Origin: JBAYDV01 sp041668045
GTDB taxonomy: Bacteria; Bacteroidota; Bacteroidia; Bacteroidales; UBA932
NCBI GenBank assembly: GCA_041668045.1
Contig: JBAYDV010000030.1
Span: 1 to 22,171, forward strand
Length of the DNA stretch: 22,171 bases
Reading direction: 5' to 3'
The notes under the pieces are model-generated. The model saw nothing but the letters and a program-made list of their open reading frames with translations, searched no databases and was not told the origin of the DNA. The translations under genes and the position numbers were made by a program. Of this stretch, positions 1 through 7,530 are shown piece by piece. Numbering within the stretch: the first letter of the stretch is position 1; every line of letters starts with the position of its first letter.

Positions 1-56
1 AAGCTGCTGAAGAAAAACCAGCAGAGGAAGCTCCTGCAGAAAAACCTGAAGCATAA
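1..56 (+). CDS. rpsP: 30S ribosomal protein S16, C-terminal end (partial)
   Basis: Only the last 17 codons and the TAA stop (54-56) are present; the rest lies before the window. The visible tail, from base 3, reads AAEEKPAEEAPAEKPEA, a low-complexity Ala/Glu/Lys/Pro stretch. Bacteroidota S16 proteins carry such a C-terminal extension beyond the ribosomal core, and rpsP directly precedes rimM in many bacteria, which supports the call. The tail alone is not diagnostic, and another protein with a similar tail cannot be excluded. The stop lies four bases before the rimM start, so the two are probably cotranscribed. Confidence 0.6.
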   Translation, partial: AAEEKPAEEAPAEKPEA

Positions 57-60
57 ATTT

Positions 61-627
61 ATGCAGTCGGCAGAAAATAATTTTATGCCGGTAGCCCAGG
101 TAGCTAAATCCTATGGCACCGAAGGTGAAGTGATGGTTACAATATTTTCAGATATTGAAGATTATACTGTATCAGAGTTATTAGCTAATGGAAGTCAAGG
201 AGAAAATTATAAAAGACCGGTATTCCTTTTAATAGAAGGATTACCGGTTCCTTTTTTTATTCAAAGTATTAAAACTAAAGGACATAATAAGGGAATAATA
301 AAATTTATTGACATAGATGATATTAAAGATGCCGAAGAAATTATTGGGCATAAAATTTATTATGAAAAGTCTTTTTTAGATACTATAAGAAAAGATATAC
401 CATCTGATGATTTATCATCATTAATTGGTTACACTGTATATCAAGATACACTATCAAATAAAATAGGCACTATCACTAATATTAGTGATTTTGGAGCCAA
501 TATCTGTGCTGAAATCACAACATTAGAAGATAAAGAGGTTCTGATTCCTCTTCATGAAGATTTAATAACAGATCTTAATCCCTTAAAGAAACAAATCACT
601 CTAATTATACCAGCAGGTCTGATATAA
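61..627 (+). CDS. rimM: 16S rRNA processing (ribosome maturation) protein RimM
   Basis: RimM binds ribosomal protein S19 in the head of the 30S subunit and assists late maturation of 16S rRNA. The 188-residue product has the usual length. The N-terminal RimM barrel begins at residues 9-25 with PVAQVAKSYGTEGEV, matching the family's opening pattern of hydrophobic, G/A-x-V, then GxxGEV. The C-terminal PRC-barrel runs from about residue 115 (LIGYTVYQDT) to the end, with the typical EVLIPLHEDLI stretch. The ATG at 61 is taken as the start because it is four bases after the upstream stop; the in-frame ATG at 85 would still keep the core domain. It follows a probable rpsP, so it is likely cotranscribed with it, and it converges on the M23 gene across 17 bases with no clear terminator hairpin. 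Confidence 0.93.
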   Translation: MQSAENNFMPVAQVAKSYGTEGEVMVTIFSDIEDYTVSELLANGSQGENYKRPVFLLIEGLPVPFFIQSIKTKGHNKGIIKFIDIDDIKDAEEIIGHKIYYEKSFLDTIRKDIPSDDLSSLIGYTVYQDTLSNKIGTITNISDFGANICAEITTLEDKEVLIPLHEDLITDLNPLKKQITLIIPAGLI

Positions 628-644
628 ATATTCAAAGCTATTAT

Positions 645-1991
645 TTATTTTATCAATTCAGCCATTTGAATTAAGACGTCTTTCGACTTAATGGAAGCGA
701 TTTGACTAGATACATTATTCTTTACAGTTTCAAATGCTGGCATATCGGATTCTGCTATAGGAGTAGTAGGTGGAGAAACCATTTTTAATGGGTTAATAGG
801 AGTTCCATTTTTCCATATTCTATAGTCAAGATGAGGACCAGTAGCCATTCCTGTCATTCCTACATAGCCTATTAATTGTCCTTGTTTAACACGCACTCCT
901 GAACGTATCCCTTTAGCATATCGTGATAAATGCATATAAGCAGTTCTATAAACTGAATTATGAGTAATCTTGATAGTGTTTCCGCCACCTCCCAGCCATC
1001 CTGCATATGTTACTACACCATCAGCTACACTAAAAACATGAGTGCCTGTAGGAGCAGCATAATCTATCCCTGTATGTGCTTTAACGATGTGAGTAATAGG
1101 GTGACGTCTATGGTAACTAAATCTAGAACTAATTCTAGTATAACTTAAAGGAGCTTTTAAAAAAGCTTTACGCATGCTCTCCCCTTTTTCATTCCAATAT
1201 AAGTTTCCTTTTTCTCCTTCTTTAAAATAATAAACTGGAAATGATTCTCCTGCATGTGTAAATTCTGCGTATAAGACTTTACCTACATCTAATGTATCAT
1301 CTTTATACGATAATACCTCATATAGTGCTTTGAATGAATCTCCTTTTTGGATACCGAAGAAGTCAATAGTCCATGCATAGATATCAGATAATTTTATAGT
1401 TAATAGTGGAGTTGCTCCTGCCTTTTGGGTATCATACCATAATGAAGAATTGATCACTACTTCTGAATAGATTCTAGTCGTATCGATTTGTTTCTCGACT
1501 GTTTTAGCTGTTAGATTAGATAAATCGAAAACAGCGAATGAATGAGCATCTTGGTCATATACAAAATATTTTAATTCTTTTCCTTCATCTTTTGAATAAA
1601 AGCAGTGATATGGATAACCAACTTTGAATAATTTAACATCGAAGACATCTTTAGTATTCTGAGTTAAATTATAAATATCTCTCTGTGAGATCCCTAAATT
1701 ATTTAGTAAGGTAGAAAAGAGATCTCCTCTTTTTACTATTCCATCTTTCCTCGTATAAATTCCTGCAGGAATACCATATTCATTTAAGTTAGTATTTCCT
1801 TGATTTAGAGTATCATTCTCTAACATGACTGCAGTAGAATCTTGCAAAATAGCAGTAGCATCAGAGATTTTTTTCTCTGAATTAGAAAACAATTTAAAGC
1901 CTAATATTATGATTAATACTACTAAAAGAGAAATTAATTCAATATAGAATAATTTCCTTCTTTTTATATCTCTGAAAATTCTTTTAAACAT
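645..1991 (-). CDS. Membrane-anchored M23 family metallopeptidase (probable murein endopeptidase)
   Basis: M23 (LytM/lysostaphin) peptidases are zinc enzymes that cut peptide cross-links of peptidoglycan. This 448-residue protein has a positively charged N-terminus, one membrane segment at about 16-35 and an extracytoplasmic rest. Residues about 72-280 form N-terminal regions like those of MepM/YebA-type endopeptidases, which often shield the active site. The M23 domain spans about 285-405: HTGID supplies H306 and D310, MHLS supplies H354, and the last motif is GPHLDYR at 385-391. In the canonical domain that motif is HxH; here it is H387-x-D389, so the third zinc ligand would be an aspartate. 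The fold and other residues are intact, so an active enzyme is still likely. It stands alone on the minus strand, divergent from the dcw operon, and fits a role in wall remodelling. The exact substrate cannot be read from sequence. Confidence 0.88.
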   Translation of the reverse strand: MFKRIFRDIKRRKLFYIELISLLVVLIIILGFKLFSNSEKKISDATAILQDSTAVMLENDTLNQGNTNLNEYGIPAGIYTRKDGIVKRGDLFSTLLNNLGISQRDIYNLTQNTKDVFDVKLFKVGYPYHCFYSKDEGKELKYFVYDQDAHSFAVFDLSNLTAKTVEKQIDTTRIYSEVVINSSLWYDTQKAGATPLLTIKLSDIYAWTIDFFGIQKGDSFKALYEVLSYKDDTLDVGKVLYAEFTHAGESFPVYYFKEGEKGNLYWNEKGESMRKAFLKAPLSYTRISSRFSYHRRHPITHIVKAHTGIDYAAPTGTHVFSVADGVVTYAGWLGGGGNTIKITHNSVYRTAYMHLSRYAKGIRSGVRVKQGQLIGYVGMTGMATGPHLDYRIWKNGTPINPLKMVSPPTTPIAESDMPAFETVKNNVSSQIASIKSKDVLIQMAELIK

Positions 1992-2060
1992 AATAATTTG
2001 GTTATTTTTTTATATAATGTTTACAAAGTAATTTAAAATTTTTGAAAGAAAAAATTGATA

Positions 2061-2100
2061 GTGTAAAAATGTGTAAAATAATGTAAATTAATGGAAAAAA
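2061..2100 (+). promoter_or_regulatory. Putative MraZ operator: four 10-bp direct repeats
   Basis: The bases 2061-2100 split exactly into four decamers: GTGTAAAAAT, GTGTAAAATA, ATGTAAATTA and ATGGAAAAAA. All share the pattern (A/G)TG(T/G)AAA, so the cores recur on the same face of the helix. MraZ is known to bind repeats with a 10-base period ahead of its own gene: TGGG-type boxes in E. coli and AAAGTG(T/G)-type boxes in mollicutes. The array here lies six bases before the -7 element and 53 bases before the mraZ start, and covers where the -33 element would be. The operator role is inferred from architecture and position; no binding data exist here. Confidence 0.72.
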
Positions 2101-2105
2101 ATTAT

Positions 2106-2113
2106 TAATTTTG
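2106..2113 (+). promoter_or_regulatory. Bacteroidota-type -7 promoter element of the dcw operon
   Basis: TAATTTTG matches the Bacteroidota -7 consensus TAnnTTTG exactly and sits 39 bases before the mraZ ATG, predicting transcription from about 2120 and a leader of about 30 bases. I see no clear -33 TTTG at the usual distance; that region is occupied by the decamer array. This is the only convincing promoter-like site between the M23 gene and mraZ on the plus strand. Confidence 0.55.
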
Positions 2114-2152
2114 CATAGGGTATATATAGGTTTATTAAACATTCGAAAAACG

Positions 2153-2602
2153 ATGGCAAAATTTGTAGGAGAACATAATGCTAAGCTTGATGATAAAGGA
2201 AGATTAGTCTTCCCTCAGTCTTTCGCATCTATCCTTCATGATGATAATTTACCATTAAGGTTAGTTATCAAACATGATCTTTTCGCTAATTGTCTTTCAA
2301 TATATACTTATGATGAATGGGAAAAAGAATCTGAGGCTATTAAAGCTAAGTTAAATTTTTTCAATCCCGAGCACAATGCATTTTGGAGAGGTTATATGAG
2401 TAATCGTGCATTAGTTGAACCTTATGATAAACTTAGAAGGTTCACAATCCCTAAAAAAATGCTTCAAAAAATACAAGTTAAAAAAAATGTTGTTTTCTGT
2501 GGCTGTGATTTTAAAATCGAACTTTGGGCTAAAGAAGTTTATGAGGCAAATATCCCAGACGATGAAGAATTTTCATTATTAGCTAGCAAAATTCTTGGAT
2601 AA
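2153..2602 (+). CDS. mraZ: Transcriptional regulator MraZ
   Basis: MraZ is a DNA-binding protein with two AbrB-like (SpoVT/MraZ) half domains that assembles into a ring and controls transcription of the dcw cluster, of which it is the first gene. With the ATG at 2153 the product has 149 residues, the normal size, and begins MAKFVGEHNAKLDDKGRL, matching the family start followed by the DxKGR motif. The second half carries the related YDKLRRFTIP motif at about residues 87-96. An in-frame TTG at 2111 would add 14 residues without family counterpart and falls inside the predicted -7 element, so it is rejected. A four-repeat operator-like array lies just upstream, consistent with autoregulation. 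Confidence 0.93.
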   Translation: MAKFVGEHNAKLDDKGRLVFPQSFASILHDDNLPLRLVIKHDLFANCLSIYTYDEWEKESEAIKAKLNFFNPEHNAFWRGYMSNRALVEPYDKLRRFTIPKKMLQKIQVKKNVVFCGCDFKIELWAKEVYEANIPDDEEFSLLASKILG

Positions 2603-2654
2603 GCATTATAAACAAGGAGATTTAGCTAATTCAATAAATATTTAATTAATAATT

Positions 2655-2660
2655 GGAGGA
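2655..2660 (+). promoter_or_regulatory. Shine-Dalgarno-like site of rsmH
   Basis: GGAGGA lies seven bases before the ATG at 2668, the spacing of a textbook ribosome binding site. It decides the rsmH start against the in-frame TTG at 2653, which it would overlap. Such a site is uncommon in Bacteroidota, and the other genes in this window lack a comparable one. Confidence 0.6.
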
Positions 2661-2667
2661 TAATCAA

Positions 2668-3570
2668 ATGTCTACTTATCATACACCAGTACTTCTTAAA
2701 GAAAGTGTATCGGCTCTTGATATTAAAGAATCAGGAATTTATGTTGATGCTACTCTAGGTGGCGGTGGACATACTAGAGAGATTTTATCTCATCTTGGTA
2801 AAGATGGAAAATTAATGGTTTTCGATAGAGATACTGATGCTCTAGAAAATGCTCCTAAAGATAAACGTATAATACTTGTTCATAATAATTTCAGATATGT
2901 TCATAACTTCGTATTATATCATGGAATTAATAAAGTCGATGGCATATTAGCAGATTTAGGCGTATCATCTCATCAATTCGATACGGGAGAAAGAGGTTTT
3001 TCTTTTAGATTTGAAGCTCCTTTAGATATGAGAATGAATACTCAGGCTGAAAAAAGTGCTAAAGATATTGTTAATACATATGACGAGAATGAACTTGCTA
3101 GAATAATGTACATATATGGTGAACTTGACAATAGCCGAAAAATAGCACATTTAATCTGCGAGACAAGAGCTAAACAAGAAATAAAAACCACTAAAGATTT
3201 ATATGATGCTCTTACTCCATTATTGCCCAAGATGGCAGAGCATAAATTTCTGGCTAAGATTTATCAAGCTCTTAGAATAGAAGTAAATGGTGAAATGACG
3301 AGTCTTGAGCATTTCCTTAAAGAGGCCACTGCTTCATTAAAATCAGGAGGTAAACTTTCCATAATTACATATCAGTCTTTGGAAGATCGTATGGTAAAGA
3401 ATTTTATAAGGTCTGGTTATATAGATGGTCATATAGAAAAAGATCTTTATGGAAAAATAGTTAAACCTTTAAAGGCTATTAATAAAAAACCTATTATTCC
3501 TTCGGAGAATGAAATAGCAGAAAATACAAGAGCTAGAAGTGCTAAATTAAGAATAGCTGAAAAGATATAA
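2668..3570 (+). CDS. rsmH: 16S rRNA (cytosine-1402-N4)-methyltransferase RsmH (MraW)
   Basis: RsmH uses S-adenosylmethionine to methylate N4 of C1402 in 16S rRNA, in the decoding centre. The 300-residue product starts with the family signature MSTYHTPVLLKE. The SAM-binding glycine-rich motif is DATLGGGGH at residues 27-35, followed by the acidic end of a strand in FDRD at 52-55. The motif DLGVSSHQFD (96-105) and the following ERGFSFR and LDMRM are hallmarks of MraW. The family's C-terminal part ends with ENTRARSAKLRIAEK. The start is fixed by the GGAGGA site seven bases upstream. It follows mraZ after 65 bases and precedes the ftsL-like gene by 51 bases, the standard second position of a dcw cluster. 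Confidence 0.97.
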   Translation: MSTYHTPVLLKESVSALDIKESGIYVDATLGGGGHTREILSHLGKDGKLMVFDRDTDALENAPKDKRIILVHNNFRYVHNFVLYHGINKVDGILADLGVSSHQFDTGERGFSFRFEAPLDMRMNTQAEKSAKDIVNTYDENELARIMYIYGELDNSRKIAHLICETRAKQEIKTTKDLYDALTPLLPKMAEHKFLAKIYQALRIEVNGEMTSLEHFLKEATASLKSGGKLSIITYQSLEDRMVKNFIRSGYIDGHIEKDLYGKIVKPLKAINKKPIIPSENEIAENTRARSAKLRIAEKI

Positions 3571-3621
3571 AATGAGTATTTAATAAAATTTAAAACATAT
3601 TAGATAGAATAATTTAAAAAC

Positions 3622-3945
3622 ATGAGTAAAAGGAGATATCTTGGAGCATATATATTTGGAGGACAAATCCTATTAATAAACGGAGGACTTATAAGAAGAT
3701 GGAAAGTCATCTTATATGTTTTCGTTTTAATATTATGCTATATCTCTATTCACTTTTTAGTAGCTGATACTCTTACGACAAGAGTAAGAAATGATAAAAT
3801 AATCACTAATCTTAATGCCGAATATACTGGTAAACATGCTAGACTGCTTTTTATAAGTAAAAGGCAAGAAATTGATAAGAGATTGAAAAAAATGGGTTCT
3901 GATTTAATAGCTCCTGATAATCCTCCTAAACTTACTAAATTTTAA
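3622..3945 (+). CDS. ftsL: FtsL-like cell division protein (Bacteroidota type)
   Basis: This small 107-residue bitopic protein has a basic cytoplasmic N-terminus, one membrane segment at about residues 28-47 and a short periplasmic part rich in charged residues (about 55-95) that could form a helix or coiled coil. Position between rsmH and the division transpeptidase, together with this topology, is the classic mark of FtsL, which with FtsB and FtsQ links the Z-ring to FtsW-FtsI. Primary sequence of FtsL is very divergent, so the call rests on size, topology and synteny. No leucine-zipper heptads as clear as those in E. coli are obvious. The stop is one base before the ftsI start, indicating tight coupling. 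Confidence 0.8.
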   Translation: MSKRRYLGAYIFGGQILLINGGLIRRWKVILYVFVLILCYISIHFLVADTLTTRVRNDKIITNLNAEYTGKHARLLFISKRQEIDKRLKKMGSDLIAPDNPPKLTKF

Positions 3946-3946
3946 T

Positions 3947-6058
3947 ATGTCAGATACGAGAAACATAGGAATAATCGTCCGTCATTTTAAATGGATATTT
4001 TATCTATTTTTTCTTATTGGCATGATGGCTATCGGAAAAATAATTCAAGTTCAGTGTTCTGAAGATAAAGCTATTCCCGATAGTAATTATAAATCCGTAC
4101 CGATAAAAGCGATAAGAGGAAGTATATTGGCTTCAGATGGAAGGACTTTAGCTACATCAATGCCATATTATGAAATACGCATGGATTTTGGAGTCATTAA
4201 TGATTCTATTTTTAATGCTGATGCTCCAGCTTTGGCAGAATCATTATCTTCTATGTTTAAAAATAAATCTGCCAAAGCATATTTATATCAACTCCGTAAG
4301 TATAAGAAAGCTAATAAGAGATATCAATTAATAGCTAATAGAACTATTGATTATGTAGAACTTGAAAAATTAAAAAAATTTCCTATCCTAAAATTAGGAC
4401 AGTTTAAAGGTGGTCTGATAGTTATTAGAGAGAATAAAAGGACATATCCTTATGGAGGATTAGCTTATCGTACTATAGGATATGTTAATAATAATGGTGT
4501 GGGTGTGGGTATTGAAAAGAGTTATGATTATATCCTTAAGGGTAAGGATGGTTCTCAGAAAATGATTAGAAAATTAGGTGGAGAATGGATTCCTGTCACT
4601 AGTGAAAAAGTTATTCCTGCAGTCAATGGGTTTAATATAAAAACGACGATTGATATTAATATTCAAGAGGCTGCCGAAACAGCTCTAAGAGAACAGTTAA
4701 AACAGAGTGATCTTCTAAAAGGTGGTACAGCTATCGTAATGGAAGTGAAAACAGGAGCTATAAAGGCTATTTCTAATATGCAAAAAAATAATGGTCGTTT
4801 TGACGAGACATATAATTATGCTATCGGGGATGCTACAGAGCCTGGTTCGACATTAAAATTGGCGACTCTAGTGTGTCTTCTTGAAGATGGATATGTGAGT
4901 CTTAATGATTCCATCGATGCAGGACACGGACCATGGAGATATGCCGGTAGAAATATTACTGATTCACACGCAGCTGGTTTTGGAAAGTTGACTGTAAAAG
5001 GTGCTTTCGAGAAATCTTCAAATATTTGTTTTGCTAAATTAGCTACGAAATATTATGCTAATCAAGAAGATAAATTTGTTTCAAGATTTCATGAGCTCAA
5101 GATATGTGATAAATTAAATCTTGATATAGATGGAGAAGCACGTGCTACTATATATTCTCCTGAGAGTAAAATGTGGTCAAAATTATCTCTTCCTATGATG
5201 GGGTTTGGTTATGGAGTACTTATCACTCCTATGCATACATTAAATTTTTATAATGCTATAGCGAATAATGGCAAGATGATGAAACCTCATTTTATAGAGC
5301 AGTTTATTAATCAGGATGGAACTGTAGAGAAAAACTTTCCTCCTCAGACTATTAGTGGATCTATTTGTTCTAAACATACAGTCCGTGAAGTTAAGAAAGC
5401 ACTTCGTGGCGTAGTAGCAGAAGGAACAGCTAAGAGTATTAATGATGAAAGATATCAAATATCAGGAAAAACAGGAACAGCACAGATGGCTTTAAAAGAA
5501 GGTGGTTATATAGATAGATTTGGATATAAAAAACATCAAGCCTCTTTCGTAGGTTTTTTTCCATCAGATAATCCTCAGTATTCTTGCATAGTAGTCATGT
5601 ATTCATCAAAAACAAGAGGAAACTTTTATGGAGGTTCATGGGCAGCTCCAGTATTTAAAAAGATTTCTGATATTATTTATATTAATCATCCTGAATGGAA
5701 TGAAGTAGAAGATGGAGCAGGAAAATTGACTAAAGATTACCCCGATGTGGCAGGAGGTCGTGCTAAAGAATTAAATATAGTGGCAAGTAATTTGCCTATG
5801 AAGCGTCCTGATATTAATGGAAAAGCTTGGATTAGTATAAATAAGGATACGATTCAAGGTATATCTATAGAAAGTAATAGAATGCCAAATGTCCTTAACA
5901 TGGGACTAAAAGATGCATTATATATATTAGAAAATGAAGGTTATTCAGTATCTTCTTCTGGTGTTGGTAGAATAGTAAAACAATATCCAGAACCAGGGGC
6001 TGTTACTAATAAGAATACAAAAATAATTTTAGAATTATCAGACAATGAACTTAAGTAA
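3947..6058 (+). CDS. ftsI: Division-specific peptidoglycan D,D-transpeptidase FtsI/PBP3 with C-terminal PASTA domain
   Basis: This class B penicillin-binding protein cross-links septal peptidoglycan with FtsW. The 703-residue protein has a membrane anchor at about 15-33, a PBP dimer/pedestal region from about 50 to 225 and a transpeptidase domain from about 258 to 580. All three catalytic motifs are present: S301-TLK (SxxK with the acylated serine), S357-S-N (SxN) and K508-TG within SGKTGTAQ. A PASTA domain covers about 641-699, ending VVKQYPEPG-like (IVKQYPEPGAV) then TKIILEL; such a domain is frequent on Bacteroidota PBPs of this locus and may sense or bind uncrosslinked peptidoglycan. The start follows the ftsL stop by one base. 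Its last 14 bases overlap the murE start, suggesting translational coupling. Confidence 0.95.
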   Translation: MSDTRNIGIIVRHFKWIFYLFFLIGMMAIGKIIQVQCSEDKAIPDSNYKSVPIKAIRGSILASDGRTLATSMPYYEIRMDFGVINDSIFNADAPALAESLSSMFKNKSAKAYLYQLRKYKKANKRYQLIANRTIDYVELEKLKKFPILKLGQFKGGLIVIRENKRTYPYGGLAYRTIGYVNNNGVGVGIEKSYDYILKGKDGSQKMIRKLGGEWIPVTSEKVIPAVNGFNIKTTIDINIQEAAETALREQLKQSDLLKGGTAIVMEVKTGAIKAISNMQKNNGRFDETYNYAIGDATEPGSTLKLATLVCLLEDGYVSLNDSIDAGHGPWRYAGRNITDSHAAGFGKLTVKGAFEKSSNICFAKLATKYYANQEDKFVSRFHELKICDKLNLDIDGEARATIYSPESKMWSKLSLPMMGFGYGVLITPMHTLNFYNAIANNGKMMKPHFIEQFINQDGTVEKNFPPQTISGSICSKHTVREVKKALRGVVAEGTAKSINDERYQISGKTGTAQMALKEGGYIDRFGYKKHQASFVGFFPSDNPQYSCIVVMYSSKTRGNFYGGSWAAPVFKKISDIIYINHPEWNEVEDGAGKLTKDYPDVAGGRAKELNIVASNLPMKRPDINGKAWISINKDTIQGISIESNRMPNVLNMGLKDALYILENEGYSVSSSGVGRIVKQYPEPGAVTNKNTKIILELSDNELK

Positions 6059-7526
6059 GTTATTAAATAATATAAATATATTAGAACATTCTAATATTCG
6101 AGATATAAACGATATAGATATCTCGAATATTACTTTTGATTCTAGAGACTGTACTAAGAATTCTATGTTTATCGCAGTGAATGGTACAGAAGTCGATGGT
6201 CATAAGTTTATAGCTTCTGCTATCGATAAAGGTGCTGAGGTAATTATCTACGAAGAAGATATTCCTGCTCAAAAAGGTAATCAAGAATATATAGAAGAAG
6301 ATAATATAGTTTATATAAGAGTAGAAAATAGTCGATTAGCTTTAGCTGTTATAGCTGCTAATTTCTATGATAACCCTTCTTATAAATTAAATTTAGTAGG
6401 TGTTACAGGTACTAATGGAAAGACCACTATCGCTACTCTACTCTATCAATTATTTACTTCTCTTGGTTATGAATGTGGTTTAATATCTACTATCGCCAAT
6501 TATATAGGAAGAGATATATACGCTACAGAACATACTACTCCTGACCCTATTGCATTAAATAAATTAATTCATAATATGGTAGAAAAAGGATGTGAGTATT
6601 GTTTCATGGAAGTAAGTTCTCATTCTTTAGCACAAGATAGAGTATCTAGTCTATCTTTTAAAGGGGCTATATTTACTAATCTTACACATGACCACCTGGA
6701 TTACCATAAGACTTTCGCAGAGTATCTTAGATGTAAAAAATTACTATTTGATCATCTTGATAAAGGAGCTTTCGCTATAACAAATATAGATGATAAGAAT
6801 GGAGAAGTAATGTTACAAAATACTAAAGCTTCTAAATATACTTATTCGTTAAGAGCTGCTGCTGATTTTAATGTTAAAATCATAGAACAAACACTTGATG
6901 GAAATCTTTTAAAGATTAATGGTACTGAGATTTGGACTCGTTTCATCGGTAAACATAATGCTCATAACTTAGCCGCTGTTTACGCGGCAGCTACATTATT
7001 AGGAGTGTCTAAAGATGAAACCTTAACAGCGATATCTGGTTTGAAAGCAGTATCTGGCAGATTAGAATATATTAAAGGTGGAGATGGTATAACTGCGGTC
7101 GTCGATTATGCTCACACTCCTGATGCTCTTGAGAATGTATTAACTACTTTAAAAGGAATAAAAACTAAAGGGAATCTTATAGCTGTATTTGGTTGTGGAG
7201 GTAATAGAGATAAAACTAAACGTCCTGAAATGGGTGTTATAGCTGCTAAGTATGCAGATAAAGTAGTCGTAACTTCTGATAACCCTCGTCATGAAGATCC
7301 TGATTTGATTATTAAAGATATCAAAGATGGTATGGATAAAGATGCTACACGGAAATCTCTTTTTATAACTAATAGAAAAGAGGCTATTAGAACTGCCTTG
7401 ACTATAGCAGATAAAAATGATATAGTGCTAATAGCAGGTAAAGGACACGAAGATTATCAAATTATAGGTGATACTAAGTATCATCTTGATGACAAAGAAA
7501 TAATTAAAGAATTTTTTAAAGACTAA
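6045..7526 (+). CDS. murE: UDP-MurNAc-L-Ala-D-Glu:meso-diaminopimelate ligase MurE
   Basis: MurE is the cytoplasmic ATP-dependent ligase that adds the third residue of the stem peptide. The 493-residue product has the N-terminal UMP-binding domain with FDSRDC and AVNGTEVDGHKFI (31-56), the central ATPase domain with P-loop GTNGKTT (122-128), TTPD (164-167) and the YxxxK lysine that is carbamylated in Mur ligases (K231), and a C-terminal ligase domain. DNPR at 412-415 is the signature of meso-DAP specificity, as opposed to lysine enzymes, so the wall is expected to contain meso-DAP. The ATG at 6045 overlaps the last 14 bases of ftsI in another frame. Two overlapping inverted repeats lie in codons 12-30, listed separately. 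Confidence 0.96.
   Translation: MNLSKLLNNINILEHSNIRDINDIDISNITFDSRDCTKNSMFIAVNGTEVDGHKFIASAIDKGAEVIIYEEDIPAQKGNQEYIEEDNIVYIRVENSRLALAVIAANFYDNPSYKLNLVGVTGTNGKTTIATLLYQLFTSLGYECGLISTIANYIGRDIYATEHTTPDPIALNKLIHNMVEKGCEYCFMEVSSHSLAQDRVSSLSFKGAIFTNLTHDHLDYHKTFAEYLRCKKLLFDHLDKGAFAITNIDDKNGEVMLQNTKASKYTYSLRAAADFNVKIIEQTLDGNLLKINGTEIWTRFIGKHNAHNLAAVYAAATLLGVSKDETLTAISGLKAVSGRLEYIKGGDGITAVVDYAHTPDALENVLTTLKGIKTKGNLIAVFGCGGNRDKTKRPEMGVIAAKYADKVVVTSDNPRHEDPDLIIKDIKDGMDKDATRKSLFITNRKEAIRTALTIADKNDIVLIAGKGHEDYQIIGDTKYHLDDKEIIKEFFKD
6078..6097. repeat. 9-bp inverted repeat inside early murE
   Basis: The arm ATATTAGAA (6078-6086) is followed by CA and then its exact reverse complement TTCTAATAT (6089-6097), giving a 20-base near-perfect palindrome. 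As RNA it could fold with about eight pairs and a four-base loop. Its right arm shares bases 6092-6097 with the left arm of the larger repeat at 6092-6132, so both cannot form together. No function is known; it could be a protein site or a minor RNA hairpin. Confidence 0.5.
6092..6132. repeat. Perfect 15-bp inverted repeat inside early murE
   Basis: TAATATTCGAGATAT (6092-6106) and ATATCTCGAATATTA (6118-6132) are exact reverse complements separated by 11 bases. The repeat lies within murE codons 16-30, before the conserved FDSR motif, where the protein family is variable, and about 47 bases after the murE ATG. It encodes the pseudo-symmetrical peptide SNIRDINDIDISNIT. No T-tract follows, so it is not an intrinsic terminator. 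An mRNA hairpin affecting translation or stability at the ftsI-murE junction is possible but unproven. Confidence 0.65.
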
Positions 7527-7530
7527 ATAT

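Noticed and set aside
960..1148. Plus-strand open frame of 62 codons opposite the M23 gene
   Set aside because: It is antisense to conserved M23 catalytic coding sequence and its product shows no recognisable domain.
2024..2031. Possible minus-strand -7 element for the M23 gene (TTACTTTG)
   Set aside because: It is well placed 33 bases from the start but has a mismatch at the second consensus base and no -33 partner, so it is not distinguishable from chance.
2051..2060. A possible fifth MraZ decamer upstream of the array
   Set aside because: AAAATTGATA does not fit (A/G)TG(T/G)AAA in register, so the array is kept at four.
2111..2152. Longer mraZ reading frame beginning at a TTG codon at 2111
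   Set aside because: The extra 14 residues have no MraZ counterpart and the TTG overlaps the predicted -7 element; the ATG at 2153 gives the normal family start.
3696..3713. Small hairpin AAGATG/CATCTT in the ftsL-like gene
   Set aside because: Only six pairs; many of this size are expected by chance.
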